A DNA stretch of 22,692 nt from a virus, in IMG/VR virus record IMGVR_UViG_3300042444_000965, positions 1 to 22,692 of that record. One strand, 5' to 3'. The number at the start of each line of letters is the position of its first letter. Position 1 is the stretch's first letter. Of this stretch, positions 11,658 through 16,965 are shown in pieces. The notes beneath the pieces were generated by a model, which was not told the origin of the DNA, did no database searches, and saw only the letters and a program-made list of their open reading frames with translations. Position numbers and translations under genes: made by a program.

Positions 11658-11701
11658 GGGCCGACTGCGGAAAGGATAGAAATCCCTCCTGCAGTCGGCC
11701 C
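11658..11701 (-). other. Long hairpin upstream of tape measure gene (1)
   Basis: A perfect 11-bp inverted repeat, GGGCCGACTGC (11658-11668) with GCAGTCGGCCC (11691-11701), encloses 22 nt. On the minus strand the interior pairs further (GGAG/GGAT against ATCC/TTCC around a TTCT loop), with only single-base bulges, so the full stem is about 19 bp. It lies 43 bp before the tape measure ATG and inside the late operon. No T-tract follows on the minus strand, so a simple terminator is unlikely; it may be an RNA-processing or translation-control element, or a small palindromic repeat. Confidence 0.8.
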
Positions 11702-11720
11702 CGCCTTCCCCGGCTGTTTA

Positions 11721-11775
11721 AGGGCGGATTTGCACTCAGGCTCCCCGTTAGGAGGCCTGCCTGCAAATCAGCCCT
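11721..11775 (-). other. Long hairpin upstream of tape measure gene (2)
   Basis: The arms AGGGCGGATTTGCA (11721-11734) and TGCAAATCAGCCCT (11762-11775) pair at 13 of 14 positions. The interior forms a second stem (CAGGCTCC with GGAGGCCTG, one bulge) around a short CCGTTA loop. The two hairpins occupy 99 of the 167 bases between the small tail gene and the tape measure gene. Such a double structure in an operon where other gaps are 0-49 bp is unusual. A structured mRNA leader, a repeat element or a transcription pause site are all possible. Confidence 0.75.
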
Positions 11776-11782
11776 CGATGGC

Positions 11783-12133
11783 TCAGGATTTCAGTACGAC
11801 CCAGAAATCGCCGGTTGGCTGAGAAACACTGGATACAAAGCGAATTGGCAAGCCGCACATCGCACTCATGGAGATGTATTTCGGGCTCTCGGGATTGAAC
11901 AGGTCCAGGCCGAGGTAAGTCGTAATCTCAACCACCTGTCCACTGGGCAGCAGCGCCTCGATGGTCCAGTCGGCTTCGACCGACCCGAAGGCGATACAGA
12001 AGCAGCTGCGATAAGCCGCCGCATTGAGCCACTGGCTCGTCGTCTGGTCGACTCCCAGACTGCTGGTCGAAAGTTCAAGCTTCTCGGCAAGGGCCGCTTT
12101 GTCGATCGTCACCCGCCTGGTTGCTCCACTCAT
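11783..12133 (-). CDS. Small phage protein between tail chaperone and tape measure
   Basis: A 116-aa protein whose ATG at 12133 overlaps the stop of the chaperone extension (ATGA). I do not recognise the family. The N-terminus is basic and helical (RRVTIDKAALAEKLELSTSS), the middle has SQWLNAAAYRSCFCIAFGS, and the C-terminal half is beta-rich (WTIEALLPSGQVVEITTYL and FWVVLKS). It has no signal peptide or membrane span. Its place between the chaperone frame and the tape measure gene, with tight coupling upstream but 167 bp of structured sequence downstream, suggests it belongs to the tail assembly unit. It may be a virion or assembly protein; nothing in the sequence decides this. Confidence 0.65.
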   Translation of the reverse strand: MSGATRRVTIDKAALAEKLELSTSSLGVDQTTSQWLNAAAYRSCFCIAFGSVEADWTIEALLPSGQVVEITTYLGLDLFNPESPKYISMSAMCGLPIRFVSSVSQPTGDFWVVLKS

Positions 12134-12567
12134 TCTCGCTCCTCGCCACTGGCTGATTGGATTTTGCTTCCGGCAGTAAACACGGCCAGCAGCGCGTCGA
12201 TCGACTCGGCTGGCCCGAGGCGAGGCCGCTGCGGCTTCTGCCGAAAGGGGTGAAAGTTATCTGGTGATTTCATCTGCGTGGTCCTTGAACAGTTCGTGTT
12301 GTGCAGCATCGCTAAAAGGGCCGAGGCCGCGTCCCACAGAGCCGACTGCCGAGCCCGGGCCATCGCTGCGAGCTCCCCGAAACTGAAGCTCCAGGGCTCG
12401 ACGCCGGCCACTCCAGCAAACTCAAAAATCAGCCTCCAGACTTCTGCGGCAGACTCGCCAGGATCGGGTCGAGCTTTTGCCCGACGAGCCTCTCCAAATC
12501 GAGCGTCTCCATCCGGTCCAGAACCCGCTCGGTCGCCAGCTCGCGGGTCGCCTGAAACTTCGCCCAC
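12130..12567 (-). CDS. Tail assembly chaperone, -1-frame extension (gpT-like)
   Basis: This frame is -1 relative to the overlapping chaperone gene ending at 12429, the arrangement of lambda G and GT. The first possible start is a GTG at 12567, but the protein-like part begins near ESAAEVWRLIFEF. From there it matches gpT-type sequences: FEFAGVAGVEPWSFSFGELA, MARARQSALWDAASALLAML, then DNFHPFRQK. The residues before this are Arg/Gly/Asp-rich and look like the off-frame shadow of the upstream gene. It is therefore probably made as a fusion by frameshifting and not from the GTG. No canonical X-XXY-YYZ heptamer occurs in the overlap; the best candidate is CAAAAG at 12479-12474. In lambda the fusion recruits the tube protein to the tape measure. 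Coordinates for the true N-terminal boundary are approximate. Confidence 0.7.
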   Translation of the reverse strand: MGEVSGDPRAGDRAGSGPDGDARFGEARRAKARPDPGESAAEVWRLIFEFAGVAGVEPWSFSFGELAAMARARQSALWDAASALLAMLHNTNCSRTTQMKSPDNFHPFRQKPQRPRLGPAESIDALLAVFTAGSKIQSASGEERE

Positions 12568-12896
12568 ATCGCCTGAATGATCTGCCCCTCCTGGGGCCGC
12601 GAAAAATTTACGACGGCCTCGATCAGGGCATTGGTCGCATTGACGATTCCCACGCCGGCAATCCCCTGGGCAAACTGCTTCTCAGAGAGGCCGACCTGCC
12701 GAATCTGTTCTTCCAGCAGGCAGCTCAGCACGTCGACCAGCAGGACCGGGTCTGAGGCGAGCCGCTCGAAAACCGTGTTCTCGCGGCTGGCGAATTCAGC
12801 CAGGTCGAGCTGGAACTCTGACTTCAGCTTTTTCAGTTCCAGAACCGTCAGTTCCAGCGTCCAGCCGCGGTCCAGCCGGTCTTTGAAATTAGCCAT
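12429..12896 (-). CDS. Tail assembly chaperone (gpG-like)
   Basis: A 155-aa helical, acidic protein. The ATG at 12896 overlaps the tail tube stop (TGATG). It starts MANFKDRLDRGWTLELTV, has LDLAEFASRENTVFERLASD and VDVLSCLLEEQIRQVGLSE in the middle, and ends with the helix ATERVLDRMETLDLERLVGQ and then a Gly tail. Position between tube and tape measure, length and helical character fit the lambda gpG-type chaperone, which coats the tape measure while the tail tube assembles and is absent from the finished virion. A second frame, -1 to this one, runs on past its stop with gpT-like sequence. Both products would be translated from the same mRNA. Confidence 0.75.
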   Translation of the reverse strand: MANFKDRLDRGWTLELTVLELKKLKSEFQLDLAEFASRENTVFERLASDPVLLVDVLSCLLEEQIRQVGLSEKQFAQGIAGVGIVNATNALIEAVVNFSRPQEGQIIQAMWAKFQATRELATERVLDRMETLDLERLVGQKLDPILASLPQKSGG

Positions 12897-13333
12897 CAGT
12901 TGATCACCATTTCTGTCGGAGGAGCCGTCGCCGGCGAGGGCTTGAGCGTGACGGAAATCATCTGCGCGTTTTCCAGTTCCTGAGTCCGCTCGAACTTCAG
13001 CACGCTGCAGGTCGCCCGCAGTCCGCGGCTTCCGGGGACCGTGATGCCACCGTCCATCACAGCGACTTCGATCAGGGCTCGGGTCGAGTAAGCCGTTGAG
13101 ATGGCCGCCATATCGGCGTCGCCGGCGATGTTGACCATGTCAAAGTCGATGCTCGCCTCGCGCAGCGTCGGCACCGTTTCGCGGTAGCCGCCCGAGGCGC
13201 GTCGGGTTACGTCGGCCTCGGACATCGCGTCTGTGAGCGTGAGGTCGCGGATGTTGGTGATTTCGGTCCACGCCGGAGTCGAGCCAGTTCCCGAGTTCCG
13301 GTAGGTCTTGGCATTGAGGCCGAGTTTGGTCAT
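12896..13333 (-). CDS. Major tail tube protein
   Basis: A 145-aa protein; ATG at 13333 with GGAG about 10 bases upstream. It begins KLGLNAKTYRNSGTG, then ITNIRDLTLTDAMSEADVT, RRASGGYRETVPTLREASID and DGGITVPGSRGLRATCSVLK, and ends in MISVTLKPSPA. The pattern of a short start, 'i.nv.dlt.....ea D.t.r...g....l.tl.d..i.f....' and a final strand is that of tube proteins in siphoviruses with the TP901-1/lambda gpV fold, which stack as hexameric rings into the tail tube. Gene order (tail completion, tube, chaperone pair, tape measure) supports the assignment strongly. No sheath gene follows, so a non-contractile tail is expected. Confidence 0.85.
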   Translation of the reverse strand: MTKLGLNAKTYRNSGTGSTPAWTEITNIRDLTLTDAMSEADVTRRASGGYRETVPTLREASIDFDMVNIAGDADMAAISTAYSTRALIEVAVMDGGITVPGSRGLRATCSVLKFERTQELENAQMISVTLKPSPATAPPTEMVIN

Positions 13334-13349
13334 CGCAGTGGCTCCGATT

Positions 13350-13970
13350 TCAGGAGGTGATCAGGTTTTTGAACGAGGTTGCGATCAGCGGCCGAGCTTT
13401 TTCCAGAGCGGGGCTCATGTAGGGACGTTTGGCGAGGCGAACACTCAGGCGTCGCTTGCGAACTGAGCCGCTCGCGGGGAGCGTCCCTGCCGCGCGCTTG
13501 CGGAGGAAGGCTTCAAGTTGACGCCCGCTCGCCTTGCGGCCGCGCCGCGCGGGCCTCTCCAGCTGCAGGACAGTGATTTCCGTTGTGCCACCATGTTCCA
13601 GCACGGCGGCGGCATCTCCCGAGGAGTTGAACTTTGTCGGTCCTGCGACCACCGATTTGGTTTTCGGGTCGTAGGCAAACAGGATTCCCTGCTTGAGCGT
13701 TCCCTTGCGGACCCGCGGCGGCTCGCCCGGCTCGCTCGATTTGAGCGGCAGGTTTTCCCGCTTGCCGCCGGCCGCCTGAAAAATCGCTAGCTGCGTTTCG
13801 CTCAGTTCAGCTTCTTTCATCCGGCGGGCTTTGCGCATCGAGCGCCGAGCAGCAGTCCGTACGAACCCGCCGAGCTTGGCCAGTGCGGAGGCCCTGCCCT
13901 TTTCAACTTCTTCCATCACGCGAATCCGGTCGAAGAAGAATTCCTTTGCCTGACTGAACGTCAGCTCCAT
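13350..13970 (-). CDS. HK97 gp10-like tail completion protein
   Basis: I choose the ATG at 13970 (MELTFSQAKEFFFDRIRVME), 206 aa. The frame is open up to 14111, but the extra residues are basic shadow sequence over the upstream gene, and GAGGCGG sits properly before 13970. The protein shows the HK97-gp10-type layout: an N-terminal helix, GGFVRTAARRSMRKARRMKE near residues 34-53, PGEPPRVRKG at 81-90, GILFAYDPKTKSVVAGPTKF at 95-114 and VLEHGG at 123-128, followed by a basic C-terminal half. This family joins or completes the tail at the head-tail connector. The high Arg/Lys content suits contact with DNA or with an acidic connector surface. It lies just upstream of the tube gene, as expected. 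Confidence 0.75.
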   Translation of the reverse strand: MELTFSQAKEFFFDRIRVMEEVEKGRASALAKLGGFVRTAARRSMRKARRMKEAELSETQLAIFQAAGGKRENLPLKSSEPGEPPRVRKGTLKQGILFAYDPKTKSVVAGPTKFNSSGDAAAVLEHGGTTEITVLQLERPARRGRKASGRQLEAFLRKRAAGTLPASGSVRKRRLSVRLAKRPYMSPALEKARPLIATSFKNLITS

Positions 13971-13977
13971 TTCCGCC

Positions 13978-14172
13978 TCACTTTTTGGGTGGTGAGTTTG
14001 CGGCCAGCAGGTCGCGCAGCAGCGAGACCTGACAGGACACAAGCCTCGCGTCGGGCGTCTCGGCGTCGACTTTGCCGCCGAGGGTGCGCAGCGTCTCGGC
14101 CTTGATTGCAATCAGCGCCTCGGGGGCGAGGCCTTTGACTGCTGCGTTGATGATTTCACGAACGGATTCCAT
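13978..14172 (-). CDS. Small hypothetical protein (64 aa)
   Basis: ATG at 14172 and stop at 13978, 7 bp before the gp10-like start, so the two are translationally close. The sequence is mostly helical: VREIINAAVKGLAPEALIAI, then KAETLRTLGGKVDAETP and a second helix VSCQVSLLRDLLAANSP. No motif or membrane span is seen. The length, a start 27 bp after the protease stop, and placement in an otherwise solid operon support a real gene. Function unknown; a small connector or scaffold-type protein would fit the location. Confidence 0.55.
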   Translation of the reverse strand: MESVREIINAAVKGLAPEALIAIKAETLRTLGGKVDAETPDARLVSCQVSLLRDLLAANSPPKK

Positions 14173-14199
14173 GCGTGGGTCTCTCAGGTGTGGGAGGAA

Positions 14200-15246
14200 T
14201 CAGTCAAGCAGTTTGGCCAGCTCGGAAAGCAGGCTGATGAGCCGCGGCCAATCATCGCCAAGCTGGGCGCGAAGTTGCTGCTCGGCTGGTCCGATCTCCG
14301 GGCACTCCGGCTGGGGATTGCTCTCGTCTTGGCCGCCGTCCCAAATCGGATAGTCGCTGAGTGAACTGGTCTCGCGGTGGTAACCTTCGAGGAGTTCGAC
14401 GCCGGCAGTGGAGGCCGGGATCATCATGCCTGGTACTCGGGCTGGGCCGTCGGTGTTCTGCTGCTGGGATTGCCGATAGATGGTCGCCGTTTTTTGACCA
14501 GCGCCGTTGCCGTTAATCGTCCAGGTGAGGAGTCCCTTCTGCTTACCGTCCTGCACGACGGCCGAGCCGCTCTGGCCGCCGATGGAATTCGGCTGCCAGT
14601 ACCAGATGCTTCCCAGCTGCAGTGTGCGGCAGAGCTGGCCGCTGGGAACTTCGCAGCGCGGACAGCCCCAGGTTCCGGTAAGCTCGCGCGTATCCGGCTC
14701 GGTCTTGGAGAGTTTGATTGGCTCCAGTCCCCGCATTGCGGTCGGTTCGGCCTTGAGCAGCGCCCAGTCGGTCGAGGTCTTGCTGCTGTAAGCCGCTTCG
14801 ATGACGCGAGCGGTGAATTTTTCGGTGCCGCTGCCATCGGCCAGGAGCGCTTCGCAGCTGACCGTGTGTCCGATCCGCGAGCCGGCGACGTGTGCGTTGG
14901 TCAGGATGTAGATGCCGGTTGCGTCCCGTCCGCAGAGCGAACCAGTGCCGCAGGAGCTACCGTTGAGGATGCGCACAGCGCGCTTGGCCCAGGAACGAAT
15001 CTTGGCTTCCTCGGCTGCGCTGAGGGCGTAGCCGCTGGGTCCCCGCAGGGTTTTGTACCAAGCGGTCGAGGCCGGCTCGACCTGGGCTTGGGTTTCGATT
15101 AATGGGAGAGGGATGTTTGATGCGTAAATAATCGGCTGCGGACAAACGCCGCCGGGGCAAGTGCCCGAAGGCTGGCGGCGGAATCGCTGGGCCTCGGCTG
15201 AGCTGGCAATGAAGAGAAGAAGCAAAATCGTGAGTAGCTGTTTCAT
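14200..15246 (-). CDS. Secreted trypsin-like serine protease
   Basis: A 348-aa protein with a clear signal peptide (MKQLLTILLLLFIASSAEA, cleavage after residue 19). The protease domain carries the chymotrypsin/trypsin-fold triad: His119 in ILTNAHVAG, Asp160 in STDWALLK, and Ser226 in GGQSGSAV. Several cysteines (30, 35, 99, 105, 131, 195, 198, 206) may form disulfides outside the cytoplasm. The C-terminal ~90 residues are acidic and Gln/Pro-rich and end in a Leu-rich helix. The gene lies inside the phage operon, between a small secreted protein and the gp10-like gene, in the same orientation, 27 bp before the next gene. It is not the prohead protease, which is in the capsid fusion. It may act on host cell-surface proteins, in lysis, or as a moron benefiting the lysogen; the target is unknown. 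Confidence 0.85.
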   Translation of the reverse strand: MKQLLTILLLLFIASSAEAQRFRRQPSGTCPGGVCPQPIIYASNIPLPLIETQAQVEPASTAWYKTLRGPSGYALSAAEEAKIRSWAKRAVRILNGSSCGTGSLCGRDATGIYILTNAHVAGSRIGHTVSCEALLADGSGTEKFTARVIEAAYSSKTSTDWALLKAEPTAMRGLEPIKLSKTEPDTRELTGTWGCPRCEVPSGQLCRTLQLGSIWYWQPNSIGGQSGSAVVQDGKQKGLLTWTINGNGAGQKTATIYRQSQQQNTDGPARVPGMMIPASTAGVELLEGYHRETSSLSDYPIWDGGQDESNPQPECPEIGPAEQQLRAQLGDDWPRLISLLSELAKLLD

Positions 15247-15295
15247 AGTGAGTCTCGGGTGGTGCTGTGGGGAGGTGCGCTGGCGAGCGGTGCGG

Positions 15296-15694
15296 CTAAC
15301 TGAACAGGTCGATCAGCGTGGTGATGAATTTGAAGATCGATTCCTGGTTGGCGATGATGAACTTGATGAAGGCGTAGAACTGGTCGCCGGCGGCAACCTC
15401 GGCAGCCGCTTCATCGAGCTGCTCGGCGTAGCGGATGGCGAGGTATTCACAGAGGGCCGCGTCCTTGGCCGCGCGGCGAAGCTTGGCGGCCTGCAGCGGC
15501 CGCAATCGGTTCTGCTCGGCCAGTTGATTGAGGGCCACCTGAAAGGCGAGCGTCCGCTCACGCTGCACGTCAAGCTCTGCCGGAACTGCAGCGGGAGCTT
15601 CCGTCAGAAGCGAGACCGGCTCGCTGGTTTGCTGGCCGAAGGCAACGGAAGGAAGAAAGCAAATGGCGAGAAGCATCGGGAGTAGGTTTTTCAT
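15296..15694 (-). CDS. Small secreted protein with hydrophobic C-terminus
   Basis: A 132-aa protein; ATG at 15694 with the previous stop at 15701. The N-terminal 20 residues (MKNLLPMLLAICFLPSVAFG) form a signal peptide. The mature part is a helical, charged segment (VQRERTLAFQVALNQLAEQN, then RRAAKDAALCEYLAIRYAEQ) and the last ~27 residues form a hydrophobic aromatic helix (FIKFIIANQESIFKFITTLI). It could be a periplasmic protein with a membrane-binding end. It neighbours the secreted protease and shares its orientation, so the two may act together. A spanin-like or lysis-accessory role can be imagined but there is no lipobox or other sign. Unknown function. Confidence 0.7.
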   Translation of the reverse strand: MKNLLPMLLAICFLPSVAFGQQTSEPVSLLTEAPAAVPAELDVQRERTLAFQVALNQLAEQNRLRPLQAAKLRRAAKDAALCEYLAIRYAEQLDEAAAEVAAGDQFYAFIKFIIANQESIFKFITTLIDLFS

Positions 15695-15700
15695 GGTCGG

Positions 15701-16135
15701 TCATTCCAAACTGAGGTAGGTGGCAATCAGGACGGTGTGAAAGGTTCGTTTCCCTTCCAGGAGTTTCCAGTCAAAGGTCTGAATCTCGGTGCGGGCCAGA
15801 CTGAAGCCCGCGAGGCTCCGGCAGCTGGCGTAGAGGAACTTGTCCAGCCGCTCGGCCAGTTCCAGCAGAGCGTCGACTTCCGTTTCGCTCGCCAGCTTCT
15901 GCACAATCTGAATCGCAATCCGCGTCGTGCGTTCGATGTCCCGCCGCGTCTTGGGTGTGCCGGAAATCGTTCCCGGCGCGACATTCACTGTCAGCGAGGA
16001 AACTGCGTCGAGGTCGTCCGTCAGGTACCAGGCGGCACTCGGTGTAAAACTTGGCCAGGTAGCAGGTGGCGAAGGAACCCAGGCGGCAATCGCCGTGACG
16101 ACCGCGTCTCGTAGTGCCTTGGTCTCACTCGCCAC
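15701..16135 (-). CDS. Head-tail connector / tail terminator-like protein
   Basis: A 144-aa protein starting with GTG at 16135 (MASETKALRDAVVTAIAAW), 3 bp after the preceding stop. It has an N-terminal helix, a segment AWYLTDDLDAVSSLTVNVAP, then a strand RDIERTTRIAIQIVQKL followed by the helix SETEVDALLELAERLDKFLY and a final strand RTFHTVLIATYLSLE. The 'R..r....i.iv......e.e.d.l..l.e.l..fl' pattern with an edge strand at the C-terminus is that of tail terminator or minor tail proteins that cap the tail at the connector. Position between the head-closure gene and the tail module fits. The precise role is inferred from order and fold pattern. Confidence 0.65.
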   Translation of the reverse strand: MASETKALRDAVVTAIAAWVPSPPATWPSFTPSAAWYLTDDLDAVSSLTVNVAPGTISGTPKTRRDIERTTRIAIQIVQKLASETEVDALLELAERLDKFLYASCRSLAGFSLARTEIQTFDWKLLEGKRTFHTVLIATYLSLE

Positions 16136-16138
16136 CGT

Positions 16139-16495
16139 TTACCCCGCAATCTTTCTGACGTGAATCCGGTACAGCTCCTCGGTCGGCCTGCGGAAGCAAG
16201 GCTCGTCCCCCAGAAGCTGTACCTCATAAGTCCCATCCGCCGAGACGATTCGGTCGCCGACTTCCGGGAGCAAAGGCACGGCCGCAATCTGCAGCCGGTC
16301 CTTGTGAATCAGCCAGTCGATTTGCACGCTGCGGACCAGACTCCCGTCTTCCCCTTCCGACTCGAACACCTCGCGTCCCTGCACGGCATCCGGTACCGGA
16401 ATGGATGTTGCACCCCGGTAGTAGGTGACGGGCTGGCCGGCTGCTGGGGGCAGCTGCCGGGAGAGCCAACTCAGTCCATCAGTCAGCAGTGACAT
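16139..16495 (-). CDS. Head closure (stopper)-like protein
   Basis: A 118-aa protein, ATG at 16495, TAA at 16139. It begins SLLTDGLSWLSRQLPPAAGQ with YYRGATSIPVPDAVQGREVF following. The rest is a small beta-barrel pattern: VRSVQIDWLIHKDRLQI, then LPEVGDRIVSADGTYEVQLL and a C-terminal strand YRIHVRKIAG. The 'p..GD.i...g..y.v' signature is shared by head-closure or stopper proteins of siphoviruses, which sit beneath the portal and hold DNA inside the capsid. It follows the DUF2190 gene by 4 bp and precedes the terminator-like gene by 3 bp, giving the standard head-to-tail order. No enzymatic motif. Confidence 0.7.
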   Translation of the reverse strand: MSLLTDGLSWLSRQLPPAAGQPVTYYRGATSIPVPDAVQGREVFESEGEDGSLVRSVQIDWLIHKDRLQIAAVPLLPEVGDRIVSADGTYEVQLLGDEPCFRRPTEELYRIHVRKIAG

Positions 16496-16499
16496 CGCG

Positions 16500-16844
16500 T
16501 TAAGCCGCCGGGTCGTGGAGGAATTCGACGCTTTGGCCCGCGGCCGAGGCGGAACTGTTCGGTAGCAGCCAGCCCAGTGGCTTGTTGCCGGTCGCCGTGG
16601 CCGTCACCCGGTTGGCAGTGTTGTCCCAGAAGACTTTCGCGCCAGCCGTAATTGCTCCGCCCGAGAGTCCGCTGTAGACGCCGCCGCCAGCGGCAACCGC
16701 GCCGAGGATATTGGCGGGAATCGCTGTGTGGCAAATCAGGTTCAGTTCCCCGACAACGACAATCTGTCCGGCGGGAACGGCCGAGGCCGGCGTGTAATCG
16801 AGCATCACGGGATGCCCGCTGCGGAAGGTGACTTCCAGTGCCAT
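16500..16844 (-). CDS. DUF2190-type capsid cement/decoration protein
   Basis: A 114-aa protein, ATG at 16844 with GGAG in the leader (CTTGGAGTTAATAC). Residues AGQIVVVGELNLICHTAIPA, then GGGVYSGLSGGAITAGAKVF, WDNTANRVTATATGNKPLGW and a short C-terminal strand VEFLHDPAA match DUF2190, whose members are small beta-barrel proteins decorating or bracing capsids. Typical marks seen are the 'G..v.v......a...i.ag..g......G.....p.....a...G..v.wd......t....g....G' layout. It lies directly after the capsid gene in translation order, as expected. The 121 bp between them contain a palindromic element. Confidence 0.82.
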   Translation of the reverse strand: MALEVTFRSGHPVMLDYTPASAVPAGQIVVVGELNLICHTAIPANILGAVAAGGGVYSGLSGGAITAGAKVFWDNTANRVTATATGNKPLGWLLPNSSASAAGQSVEFLHDPAA

Positions 16845-16877
16845 GTATTAACTCCAAGTGGTTGAGGTTGATTGGAA

Positions 16878-16955
16878 GGAAAATGGGGTCTGGCTCCCAA
16901 AAACTTGAGGCCTCAAAGCTCAGGCAACCATTCCAGGTGCCTGACCCCATTTTCC
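16878..16955. repeat. REP/MITE-like imperfect palindrome
   Basis: Two 20-nt arms, 16878-16897 and 16936-16955, are inverted repeats matching at 18 of 20 positions; the outer 13 bp, GGAAAATGGGGTC / GACCCCATTTTCC, are perfect. The 38-nt interior contains a perfect 12-bp palindrome (TTGAGGCCTCAA, 16905-16916) and a smaller stem. AATGGGGTC...GACCCCATT termini resemble the REP-type repeats mobilised by IS200-like REP-associated transposases in several environmental phyla (recalled from general knowledge, not searched). It occupies most of the gap between the capsid and DUF2190 genes. It could alternatively act as a hairpin in the late mRNA. Confidence 0.75.
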
Positions 16956-16965
16956 GGATGTGTGG

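Noticed and set aside
12423-12429. A-TTT-TTG as frameshift site
   Set aside because: Its first base belongs to the stop codon of the gpG-like frame, so ribosomes terminate before reaching the slippery codons.
13352-13362. Perfect AGGAGGTGATC on the plus strand, the complement of the 16S rRNA 3' end
   Set aside because: The next plus-strand start codon at usable spacing opens only a very short frame; the match falls in the last codons of the minus-strand gp10-like gene.
13971-14111. Extended N-terminus of the gp10-like protein
   Set aside because: The extra sequence is basic shadow of the 64-aa gene; the ATG at 13970 has GAGGCGG in front.
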